A stretch of 6,786 nt of DNA from Acidobacteriaceae bacterium (GTDB taxonomy: Bacteria > Acidobacteriota > Terriglobia > Bryobacterales > Bryobacteraceae). Shown in pieces: positions 1 to 5,977 of this stretch. The number at the start of each line of letters is the position of its first letter. Within the stretch, counting starts at the first letter, position 1. The stretch spans positions 1-6,786 of the forward strand of contig JAFAQG010000831.1 of NCBI GenBank assembly GCA_019246575.1, read 5' to 3'. The position numbers and the translations under genes were made by a program. Below the pieces are notes generated by a model, which worked only from the letters and a program-made list of their open reading frames with translations, made no database searches and was not told the DNA's origin.

Positions 1-1
1 C

Positions 2-1057
2 GCGGCGCTTGTTGTTTTCGGCAACAACGCGCCTGAACGAATCGTCGTCGTACTGGCGTGGGCTTCCGTGCTGGGGAGCACGCTCCAATTTCTGGTACAG
101 CTGCCGCGTGTGCTTCAGTTTCTCCCGGGCTTTCAGCCCGTGCTTGATACTGCTTCCGAGCACGTCAGAACTGTTCTTCGTAACTTCGGTCCGGTATTTC
201 TCAGCCGGGGCGTTGTTCAAATCAGTGCCTACATCGATCAGATCATCGCGAGCTTTCTCGGACCGCTTGCCGTCTCTACGCTCGGCTACGGCCAGATCAT
301 CTCCACCTTACCCGTCAGCTTGTTCGGTATGTCGGTTTCCGCCGCAGAACTGCCGGCTCTCTCGAGCGCCATCGGCACTCCTGACGAAGTTGCTGCCACA
401 CTGCGGAACCGAATGAGCTCGGCCTTGCGCCGAATCGCGTTCTTTGTCATACCCTCCGCCGTCGCATTCCTGATCATCGGGGACATCGTTGCAGCCGCTG
501 TTTATCTCTCGGGAAAATTTCACTACGCCGACGCGGTCTACGTCTGGTCGGTGCTAGGCGGATCTGCAGTTGGGCTGCTCGCCAGCTCCCTTGGCCGCCT
601 GTACTCGTCGGCTTTTTACGCCCTGCTCGATACACGAACGCCGCTGCGCTTCGCAATCGTTCGCGTACTTCTCACGACCATTCTCGGCTATGTGTTTGCG
701 CTACGTTTGCCCGCGTGGTTGGGCCTCGATCCGAGATGGGGAGTCGCGGGACTGACTTCATCGGCGGGAATTGCCGGGTGGCTCGAATTCGCACTCCTGC
801 GGCGTGCTTTGACCGACAGAATCGGGCGCGTTCGAATGCCGGTGGCTTTCCTATCGAAGCTCTGGGTGATCGCAGTGTTTGCCGGTGTTCTTGCGTTCCT
901 ATGCAAGATGGCGTTGGGAACAACTCATGGCCGCCTGCTCGCCAGTGTCGCAATACCTGTCTACGGAATCGTTTACTTCGGAGGCACAGCGCTGATGGGC
1001 ATTAAGGAATCCAGAGCCGTGATCGATTCCCTGTACCGCCGGCTGCGCCTCACCTAG
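2..1057 (+). CDS. murJ: MurJ-family lipid II flippase, 5'-truncated by the window edge
   Basis: This is the C-terminal part of an inner-membrane flippase of the MOP superfamily, which moves lipid-linked peptidoglycan precursor (lipid II) to the periplasmic face. The frame is open from position 2 with no start in view. It supplies 351 residues, so roughly 160-180 residues are missing compared with the usual MurJ length of a little over 500. Family signatures, counted from the first visible residue: the SRGVVQISAYID...LGYGQIISTLPVSLFG...LPALS block at about 68-121, and the FYALLDTRTP motif at about 205-214, both highly typical of MurJ/MviN. Hydrophobic segments recur through to about residue 333 and the protein ends in a short basic tail (YRRLRLT). 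A GTG at 68 could be read as a start, but the MurJ-like reading extends upstream of it, so it is internal. The stop lies 9 bp from the convergent VWA gene. A general MOP polysaccharide exporter is less likely. Confidence 0.92.
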   Translation, partial: AALVVFGNNAPERIVVVLAWASVLGSTLQFLVQLPRVLQFLPGFQPVLDTASEHVRTVLRNFGPVFLSRGVVQISAYIDQIIASFLGPLAVSTLGYGQIISTLPVSLFGMSVSAAELPALSSAIGTPDEVAATLRNRMSSALRRIAFFVIPSAVAFLIIGDIVAAAVYLSGKFHYADAVYVWSVLGGSAVGLLASSLGRLYSSAFYALLDTRTPLRFAIVRVLLTTILGYVFALRLPAWLGLDPRWGVAGLTSSAGIAGWLEFALLRRALTDRIGRVRMPVAFLSKLWVIAVFAGVLAFLCKMALGTTHGRLLASVAIPVYGIVYFGGTALMGIKESRAVIDSLYRRLRLT

Positions 1058-1066
1058 CAGCGCGAA

Positions 1067-2443
1067 TTACTCGCCGCTTTCGCTCATCCAGTTCCATTTC
1101 GAGCTGACCGAAGGCCAGCCGCCTCGCTGCCGGGTTTGAGCCGCGGGTTGAGAGGTCGTGGATGAAGGCGCATTTCCGCCCGATTCTGCCCCGGTCGAGG
1201 AACCGCTTTGCTGAGACGCCGAGCTCGGCCCAGCATCCACCGTATTCACGTTCGGCCCTGAATCCTCGTTCACGGCTACAGGACGGCGTTTCGCGGTCTG
1301 CTCATTTTCGGATGAGACTTGGTCCGGGTCATACGTGACAGGCTGCTGCGTGCGCGTCACGATTGTGCCTTCCGCTTGTTGGCCGGAGCCACCGCCCGAA
1401 AGATACACGCGCCGGTAACGCACTTCGGCATTCTCGTATCTGAGTCGCGCGCTCGGCGCCAAATCGAGCTCGACGTTGCGCTGATCGGCCGCAGTCGTTT
1501 GTTCGGGGAAATAGAAGTGAAGCGCATATCGGTGCCGAAGTCTCGCAAGCGTGTCCTCAAGCGCGGACGCCTGGTCCACTTGCATCGTGTCGCCTCCGGA
1601 ATCGCGCGCGATGTCCGCCGTCCCTGCCGAATGTGATTGATCTCCCCTGCCGTACGGGCCCCCGCGAGGCCCGATGATCACCGGACCACCGCCGCCCGGC
1701 CAATTGCCTCCTCCGCCCGGCCAGTTACCGCGTCCGCCTGGCCACCCACCACCCGGCCAAGTGCCGCCCCTCCGTCCCCAGCCGCCCCGCGGATGCCCAC
1801 CGTATACATCCGGAGGCTCATACGGCGCTTGCAGAAAGCTGAGGACGGCATTCACGCGAGCCAGAGCCCGCTGCACTCCGGTCTCGTCCTCCTCATCTTG
1901 CGTCTCATCGTCAGTAAGAATCACGATTGCTCGCCGGGCATTCGGCCGCGCCTCGCGTCTGACGTAATCTGCGGCATCGTATAGCGCATGAGTGATGTGG
2001 GTGCCGCCATTAAACCGCTCCGACCGCAACAGATTGTTCAATTCACGCGCGACTTGATCGCGGTCGCTCCTGAACGGCAGACGAACCCGTGTACGAGTAT
2101 CGAAAACCATGACGCCTAACCGGTCGTTGCTACTGAGTACCGTAAAGGCCTGCTGGGCGGCTGAGGCAATCCGTTCAACATGCGGCTGCATACTGCCGCT
2201 CACGTCGATCAGAAGGAGAATGTCAACCGGCATGTTCTCGCTTGCGAAATTCCGGATCGGCGTCACGCGTCCATTGATGCGCAACACAAAATCGTTCACA
2301 TCCAGCCCCGTCACCGCCCGGCCGTTCTGATCCAGCACTTGCGCATCGATCCGCGTCATTGCCACGTCGCTCTTAAACACAACCGGATCGTCCGCCGCCA
2401 ATACCCCGCAGACAACCACAAATAAAGACAAAAAAACCCGCAT
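1067..2443 (-). CDS. Secreted VWA-domain protein (acidobacterial VWFA-related type) with Gly/Trp/Pro repeat loop
   Basis: The 458-residue protein starts with a Sec-type signal peptide (MRVFLSLFVVVCGVLAA, about 1-17). A short beta-rich N-terminal region follows (about 20-70; 'VLDQNGRAVTGLDVNDF'), typical of the VWFA-related proteins common in Acidobacteria. The von Willebrand A domain begins near 73 and has a complete MIDAS metal site: D80-x-S82-x-S84 (LIDVSGS), T148 (GGTHI) and D178 (LTDD). The fold resumes at about 274-315 with 'TADIARDSGGD' and 'LARLRHRYALHFYFPE', also typical of the family. Between them, at about 214-269, sits a Gly/Trp/Pro-rich loop of GNWPGGG-like units. The C-terminal hundred residues are Ser/Gln/Thr/Gly-rich and probably disordered, ending in the aromatic patch KWNWM. 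No membrane anchor or sorting motif is visible. A role in metal-dependent protein binding outside the cytoplasm is inferred from the fold; the partner is unknown. The ATG at 2443 is chosen because it gives the signal peptide; no clear Shine-Dalgarno precedes it. Confidence 0.88.
   Translation of the reverse strand: MRVFLSLFVVVCGVLAADDPVVFKSDVAMTRIDAQVLDQNGRAVTGLDVNDFVLRINGRVTPIRNFASENMPVDILLLIDVSGSMQPHVERIASAAQQAFTVLSSNDRLGVMVFDTRTRVRLPFRSDRDQVARELNNLLRSERFNGGTHITHALYDAADYVRREARPNARRAIVILTDDETQDEEDETGVQRALARVNAVLSFLQAPYEPPDVYGGHPRGGWGRRGGTWPGGGWPGGRGNWPGGGGNWPGGGGPVIIGPRGGPYGRGDQSHSAGTADIARDSGGDTMQVDQASALEDTLARLRHRYALHFYFPEQTTAADQRNVELDLAPSARLRYENAEVRYRRVYLSGGGSGQQAEGTIVTRTQQPVTYDPDQVSSENEQTAKRRPVAVNEDSGPNVNTVDAGPSSASQQSGSSTGAESGGNAPSSTTSQPAAQTRQRGGWPSVSSKWNWMSESGE
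1692..1759 (-). repeat. Tandem 21-bp repeats coding for GNWPGGG-like units
   Basis: On the + strand the 11-mer CCGCCCGGCCA begins at 1692 and 1713, with a one-base variant (CCGCCTGGCCA) at 1734, an exact 21-bp period. A further variant (CCACCCGGCCA) begins at 1749, 15 bp later. On the coding (-) strand these encode the W-P-G-G units of the VWA protein's loop, near residues 229-251. Units stay in frame because the spacings are multiples of three. Copy number may vary between strains by slippage; that is inference. Confidence 0.85.
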
Positions 2444-2574
2444 CGTTTACAACAGGCTGCACACAGCCATAGCGTGATACGTGAGAGCGGACCAGTGCGT
2501 TTCGTCCCGGGCGCGATTCAGGTTCCGGGGCGGCAGAATGCGAGCCCCGCCCGTTCCTGTGATACCTGTACAAC
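2444..2574. promoter_or_regulatory. Divergent intergenic region between the VWA gene and the hydrolase gene
   Basis: This 131-bp gap must hold the start signals of both divergent genes. Visible structure: a GC-only inverted repeat, GGGCGG at 2528-2533 and CCGCCC at 2547-2552, with a 13-nt loop, lying 22 bp before the hydrolase ATG, and the 7-mer GTGATAC at both 2474-2480 and 2559-2565. No good -35/-10 pair stands out on either strand and neither start has a convincing Shine-Dalgarno. The assignment as a regulatory region rests on position, not on a recognised motif. Confidence 0.4.
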
Positions 2575-3471
2575 ATGCCTTTTCTGCTGCGTGCATTTGC
2601 AATCCTTTTGTCGAGTTCGGCGGCCGTGTTTGCACAAGCGCCAACGACGTACCAGATCGCGCTTCCGCAACGCATTCTGCTGTGGCCCGGTGGTGCGCCC
2701 GGCGCGCAGGGCGACACCGAAGCAGACACGCCGAGCCTGACCATTTATCCCATCAACGGCGCTCAGAAACTGCCTACAGCCGTTATCGTTTTTCCCGGTG
2801 GCGGGTATGTCCATCTCGCCATGGATCACGAAGGCGCGCAGGTTGCAGCGTGGCTCAACAGTTACGGCATGACGGCGTTCGTATTGCGCTATCGCCTCGG
2901 GCCGAAATATCATCACCCTGTTGAGCTAGGCGATGCGCAACGGGCTATCCGCTACGTGCGCGCACATGCGGCCGACTACAAAGTAGATCCGCATCGAATC
3001 GGCGTATGGGGCTTTTCGGCTGGCGGACATCTTGCTTCATCGACGGGCACTCACTTCGATTCAGGCAAGCCCGACAGCAACGATCCCATCGAGCGCGAAA
3101 ACTCGCGTCCCGACTTTATGATCCTCGCCTATCCCGTGATCACGTTCAAAGAGCCGTTTCTGCACCGCGGCTCGCGAGATGCACTGCTCGGAAAGAATCC
3201 TGATCCAGCACTCATTCAGTCGCTCTCAAGCGAACTTGCGGTAACGAAAGATACGCCGCCTGCGTTCTTGTTTCATACCTCGGACGACGCGACCGTGCCC
3301 GTGCAAAACAGCGTCCAGTTCTACCTCGCACTGCGAGCCGCGAACGTTCCTGCCGAGATGCACATTTTCCAGCACGGACGGCATGGCGTCGGACTGGCGC
3401 GCGACAACCCCGATCTGTCGGTGTGGCCGGACCTGCTCGCCCGATGGCTCAAAGAGCGCGGCCTGCGTTGA
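2575..3471 (+). CDS. Secreted alpha/beta hydrolase, acetyl/feruloyl esterase type
   Basis: The 298-residue protein has a signal peptide (MPFLLRAFAILLSSSAAVFA, cleavage probably after residue 20, before QA), so it acts outside the cytoplasm. The mature protein opens with 'RILLWPGGAPGAQGD', typical of secreted carbohydrate-esterase-like hydrolases from polysaccharide degraders. The alpha/beta hydrolase fold is shown by the oxyanion-region motif FPGGGY (73-78), the nucleophile elbow GFSAGGH with S148, the acid residue D238 (DATVP, residues 238-242) and H270 (GRHGVGL), so the triad looks complete. The length matches single-domain members of the BD-FAE/acetyl esterase group. The likely reaction is hydrolysis of acetyl or feruloyl esters on plant polysaccharides or small sugar esters; the exact substrate is not determined by sequence. 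It sits 108 bp upstream of a sugar-acid-type MFS transporter on the same strand, consistent with a shared pathway. The ATG at 2575 is chosen for the signal peptide; no ribosome binding site is obvious. Confidence 0.9.
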   Translation: MPFLLRAFAILLSSSAAVFAQAPTTYQIALPQRILLWPGGAPGAQGDTEADTPSLTIYPINGAQKLPTAVIVFPGGGYVHLAMDHEGAQVAAWLNSYGMTAFVLRYRLGPKYHHPVELGDAQRAIRYVRAHAADYKVDPHRIGVWGFSAGGHLASSTGTHFDSGKPDSNDPIERENSRPDFMILAYPVITFKEPFLHRGSRDALLGKNPDPALIQSLSSELAVTKDTPPAFLFHTSDDATVPVQNSVQFYLALRAANVPAEMHIFQHGRHGVGLARDNPDLSVWPDLLARWLKERGLR

Positions 3472-3476
3472 CGTAT
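3464..3476 (+). repeat. 13-bp direct repeat, copy 1 (TGCGTTGACGTAT)
   Basis: This exact 13-mer spans the last codons and stop (TGA, 3469-3471) of the hydrolase gene. An identical copy lies at 3554-3566, 90 bp downstream, just before the MFS gene. The pair brackets the intergenic repeat stretch and could be a target-site duplication or the product of a local duplication. Confidence 0.9.
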
Positions 3477-3504
3477 TGCGGCAAGCGCCTGTAATCATTT
3501 CATC

Positions 3505-3562
3505 GCTGATTGCTGCATTGCTGAGAGCTGATGCCTGACAGCTGACGCCTGATTGCGTTGAC
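3505..3562. repeat. Degenerate GCTGAnn tandem repeat in the hydrolase-MFS gap
   Basis: About eight 6-8-bp units follow one another: GCTGATT, GCTGCATT, GCTGAGA, GCTGAT, GCCTGACA, GCTGAC, GCCTGATT, GCGTTGAC. The clearest part is a 14-bp tandem pair, GCTGATGCCTGACA (3527-3540) and GCTGACGCCTGATT (3541-3554), matching at 11 of 14 positions. It has no open reading frame of note. It may belong to a family of dispersed short intergenic repeats; this window cannot show that. Confidence 0.75.
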
Positions 3563-3569
3563 GTATACT
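3542..3569 (+). promoter_or_regulatory. Candidate sigma-70-type promoter for the MFS gene
   Basis: CTGACG (3542-3547, 4 of 6 to TTGACA) is followed after 16 bp by TATACT (3564-3569, 5 of 6 to TATAAT). Transcription would begin near 3576, only about four bases before the GTG start, giving a nearly leaderless message. The -35-like element lies in the tandem repeat and the -10-like element starts within the second 13-bp direct repeat. This is motif matching only. Confidence 0.4.
3554..3566 (+). repeat. 13-bp direct repeat, copy 2 (TGCGTTGACGTAT)
   Basis: This copy is identical to 3464-3476. Its last three bases (TAT) form the first half of the TATACT hexamer proposed as the -10 of the MFS gene. 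Removing one copy plus the intervening 77 bp would leave the hydrolase stop only 18 bp from the MFS start. Confidence 0.9.
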
Positions 3570-3579
3570 GACGAGGCGC

Positions 3580-4914
3580 GTGCAACCAGCCGCCACCAGC
3601 GCCGAATACTCGCCTGAGTTCGAGAAACGCACGTATTGGCGCGTGACTCGCAGGCTCGTTCCTTTTCTGTTTCTCTGCTACATCTTCGCGTATGTCGACC
3701 GCGTCAATGTCGGCTTCGCGAAGCTTCAAATGCAGCAGGATCTTGGCATCAGCGACGCCGTTTACGGCACGGCCGCCGGCATCTTCTTCATCGGGTATTT
3801 CTTCTTTGAAGTCCCGTGCAATATTGCGCTGCAGAAGATTGGAGCGAAGTACTGGCTCGGCCCTATCATGATCGTCTGGGGCTTGGTATCGGCCAGCACG
3901 ATGTTCGTGAAAACCGCGCATCAGTTCTATGCCGTGCGGTTTCTGTTGGGCTTGGTGGAGTCGGGTTTCTTCCCCGGCGTAATTCTCTATCTGACGTTCT
4001 GGTTTACGAGCCAGTACAGAGCGAAAATGGTCGCCGCGTTTATGACGGCCATTCCGCTGTCCGGCGCAATTGGCGGTCCGATCTCAGGATGGATCCTCGA
4101 CAGGGCCACGTCACTCGGCGGCTTGCGGGGTTGGCAATGGCTCTACATATTCGAAGCGGCGCCTTCCATCGTCGCCGGCATTGCCGCCATGCTGTTCCTT
4201 CACGACAATCCGCATCGCGCCAAGTGGCTTGACGACCGCGAAAGGTCGCTGCTTCTCGACCGGCTCAGAGAAGAGGAAAACAGCAGGCGATCTGCGTCGC
4301 CTGGACATCACACGCTGCTCGATGCTTTCCGCAGCGCAAAGACTTGGCTGTTGGCCTGTGTCTATTTCGGGTTCGTGATGGGGAGCTATGGGCTGGGTTT
4401 CTGGCTGCCGCAGATTCTCAAAGACACCATCACGAAGGATCCTTTCGAAATCGGCCTGCTCACTACCATCCCGTGGGGTGTTGCCGCGATCGCAATGGTG
4501 ATTGTCGGCCATCACTCGGACGTTACAGGCGAGCGCTGCTGGCACGTCGCTCTCAGCGCCGTCTTGGGCGCAGTCGCGTTCGGTGTCTCTGCCGTCCCGG
4601 GCATCTCCGGCGTTGCGGGTCTAATCGCGTTGACGCTTGCGGCCACCGGCATTTACTGCGCGTCCTCCACTTTCTGGACCCTACCCACGGCGATTCTCTC
4701 CGGTGCCGCCGCATCCGCAGGCATCGCCCTCATCAACTCGTTTGGAAATTTGGGCGGATTCTTCAGCCCGTTTTTCATCGGCAAAATACGGGACGCCACT
4801 CACAGCATGACTCTGGCGCTCCTTATGCTCGCCGCTTGTTGCTGTGCGTCGGCGCTGATCACGGTTGCGTTTTTCAACCGGCGGGCGATCTCGCATAGAG
4901 GCGTCGCCGAGTGA
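3580..4914 (+). CDS. MFS transporter, anion:cation symporter (ACS) type, for an organic or sugar acid
   Basis: The 444-residue inner-membrane transporter has about 12 membrane segments, as expected for the major facilitator superfamily. ACS-family hallmarks: YIFAYVDRVNVGFAK at TM1 (about 34-48), GYFFFEVPCN at TM2 (72-81), the loop QKIGAKYWLGP (85-95) in the motif A position, RFLLGLVESGFFPG at TM4 (120-133), GWQWLYIFEAAPSI at TM6 (184-197), a long charged central loop (about 207-250), and NSFGNLGGFFSPFFIG at TM11 (386-401). Characterised relatives carry tartrate, galactonate, glucarate or phthalate-like anions with protons; the anion here is not deducible. The GTG at 3580 is the only sensible start, because an in-frame TGA lies at 3559-3561 and the conserved sequence begins soon after. 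GAGG at 3573-3576 is only 3 nt from the start, poor spacing for a ribosome binding site. The gene overlaps the downstream isomerase by 4 bp, implying co-transcription and linked function. Confidence 0.94.
   Translation: MQPAATSAEYSPEFEKRTYWRVTRRLVPFLFLCYIFAYVDRVNVGFAKLQMQQDLGISDAVYGTAAGIFFIGYFFFEVPCNIALQKIGAKYWLGPIMIVWGLVSASTMFVKTAHQFYAVRFLLGLVESGFFPGVILYLTFWFTSQYRAKMVAAFMTAIPLSGAIGGPISGWILDRATSLGGLRGWQWLYIFEAAPSIVAGIAAMLFLHDNPHRAKWLDDRERSLLLDRLREEENSRRSASPGHHTLLDAFRSAKTWLLACVYFGFVMGSYGLGFWLPQILKDTITKDPFEIGLLTTIPWGVAAIAMVIVGHHSDVTGERCWHVALSAVLGAVAFGVSAVPGISGVAGLIALTLAATGIYCASSTFWTLPTAILSGAAASAGIALINSFGNLGGFFSPFFIGKIRDATHSMTLALLMLAACCCASALITVAFFNRRAISHRGVAE
4897..4901 (+). promoter_or_regulatory. 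Ribosome binding site for the isomerase gene
   Basis: AGAGG lies 9 nt before the GTG at 4911, inside the 3' end of the MFS gene. It is the best-spaced Shine-Dalgarno in the window and supports the GTG start, and thus the Tat signal, over the in-frame ATG at 5001, which has no such element. Confidence 0.65.
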
Positions 4915-5921
4915 ATCGGCGCTCTTTCGTTCAAACCACTTCACTCAGCTCTGTTCTGCTTCCGCTTATGGCCGAACCTTCTCCGTCAACGAAATCGAAA
5001 ATGGGAATCGCCACCACCTCGTATATGATGGCATGGCGTCCGAAGGACACGCTCGGGTTTCTCGAGCATTGCCACGACATTGGCGCATCGGGTATTCAGG
5101 CACCCATCAACGGCGATGTCAAGAAAATTCGCGCGCGCGCCGAAAAGCTCGGCATGTACATCGAAGCGATGGTCCCCATGCCGAAGAACGGAGACACCTC
5201 GCAATTCGAAGAGGCAGTCCGCGCCGCAAAAGAGGTCGGCGCCATTGCCCTGCGAACCGATTGCCTCGGCACTCGCCGCTACGAAACGTTCGATTCCAAT
5301 TCCGCGTGGCAAGAACACGTCGCACGCACCCGCAAGTCCATTGAAGCCGTGCGCCCGATTGTCGAACGCTATAAAATCCCGCTCGGGATCGAGAACCATA
5401 AGGACTGGACGGCCGATCAGTTGGTTGCATTAATCAAGCAATACGGCGGAGAGTACCTCGGTGTGTGCCTGGATTTCGGAAACAATCTGTCCTTGCTCGA
5501 CGGCCTGATGGACGTCATTGAGAAGCTTGCTCCATACGCCGTCTGCACGCACGTGAAGGATATGGGTGTCGACAATTACAACGACGGATTTCTGCTTTCG
5601 GAAGTGGTGTTCGGCACCGGCTGCCTCGATCTCGGGCGCGCCATTTCGCTCGTGCGGCAGGCACGCCCGGAAGTCAAATTTACTCTCGAAATGATTACGC
5701 GCGACCCGCTTCAAGTCCCATGCCTCTCAGACCGCTATTGGGCTACCTTTCCCGATCGCAACGGCCTTTATCTGGCGCGAACTCTGAAGTTTGTTCAAGA
5801 GCATCGGAGCCCCACGCCATTGCCGCGCGTTTCGCAGCTTTCCAAGCCGGAGCACGAGGGATCGGAAATTACCAACGTAGTCGCGTGCCTCGTGTATGCG
5901 CATGACAAGCTCGGGGTCTAG
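4911..5921 (+). CDS. Tat-exported sugar isomerase/epimerase-like TIM-barrel protein
   Basis: The 336-residue protein belongs to the xylose-isomerase-like TIM-barrel superfamily (AP endonuclease family 2 fold), whose members isomerise or epimerise sugars, inositols or keto-acids using a divalent metal. Probable metal ligands: E161 in GIENHKDW, D188 in VCLDFGNN, H214 in CTHVKDM and E260 in [11 protein letters not shown]163, D217 and D265 may also line the site. The C-terminal block '[14 protein letters not shown]' is also usual for this subgroup. The N-terminus [14 protein letters not shown]...LMAEPS resembles a twin-arginine signal (RRSFV), predicting export of the folded, metal-loaded protein to the periplasm, a common arrangement in Acidobacteria and Planctomycetes. 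The GTG start overlaps the MFS stop as GTGA (4911-4914), so the two are translationally linked. The substrate is unknown; neighbours suggest a sugar or sugar acid. Starting at the ATG at 5001 instead would give a cytoplasmic enzyme. Confidence 0.87.
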   Translation: MNRRSFVQTTSLSSVLLPLMAEPSPSTKSKMGIATTSYMMAWRPKDTLGFLEHCHDIGASGIQAPINGDVKKIRARAEKLGMYIEAMVPMPKNGDTSQFEEAVRAAKEVGAIALRTDCLGTRRYETFDSNSAWQEHVARTRKSIEAVRPIVERYKIPLGIENHKDWTADQLVALIKQYGGEYLGVCLDFGNNLSLLDGLMDVIEKLAPYAVCTHVKDMGVDNYNDGFLLSEVVFGTGCLDLGRAISLVRQARPEVKFTLEMITRDPLQVPCLSDRYWATFPDRNGLYLARTLKFVQEHRSPTPLPRVSQLSKPEHEGSEITNVVACLVYAHDKLGV

Positions 5922-5977
5922 CGACATCGTCCAGTGATCTCGGAACTCGTCCGGCATCGCAGCCGATAATAGAGCTG
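5922..5977 (+). promoter_or_regulatory. Short gap before thiG with a possible -10 element
   Basis: The 56-bp gap contains GATAAT at 5965-5970 (5 of 6 to TATAAT), 7 bp before the thiG ATG, but no matching -35. AGAG at 5971-5974 is only 3 nt from the ATG, poor spacing for ribosome binding. If GATAAT is used, the transcript would be leaderless. The gap is too short for a TPP riboswitch and shows none of its conserved motifs, so thiG is either read through from upstream or has this weak promoter. Confidence 0.3.

Noticed and set aside
68..1057. GTG at 68 as the true start of a short 329-residue protein
   Set aside because: The same frame is open and membrane-protein-like back to the window edge, and MurJ needs the missing N-terminal helices, so this is an edge truncation.
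1042..1061. GCTGC/GCAGC inverted repeat around the murJ stop as a terminator
   Set aside because: The stem is only 5 bp with a 10-nt loop and no T-tract on either side, so it is too weak to call.
1637..1984. Proline-rich + strand reading frames opposite the VWA gene
   Set aside because: They are the antisense reading of the Gly/Trp/Pro repeat. The - strand frame has a signal peptide, a MIDAS motif and family blocks, and the + frames have none.
2474..2565. GTGATAC repeated at 2474 and 2559 as an operator pair
   Set aside because: A 7-mer occurring twice in this setting, with no symmetry or known regulator nearby, is not enough to call an operator.
3512..3560. CTGAGA followed by GCTGATGCCTGA, reminiscent of a TPP riboswitch core
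   Set aside because: The other conserved TPP elements are absent, the match falls inside a simple tandem repeat, and it precedes the MFS gene rather than thiG.
3226..3921. 231-codon - strand open frame across the hydrolase end, the gap and the MFS start
   Set aside because: It is antisense to two well-supported genes and has no recognisable domain or composition. Long antisense frames are expected in GC-rich DNA.
4344..4898. 184-codon + strand open frame inside the MFS gene
   Set aside because: It is a shifted frame of the transporter, Arg/His/Cys-rich with no family motif, while the transporter frame has clear ACS motifs throughout.
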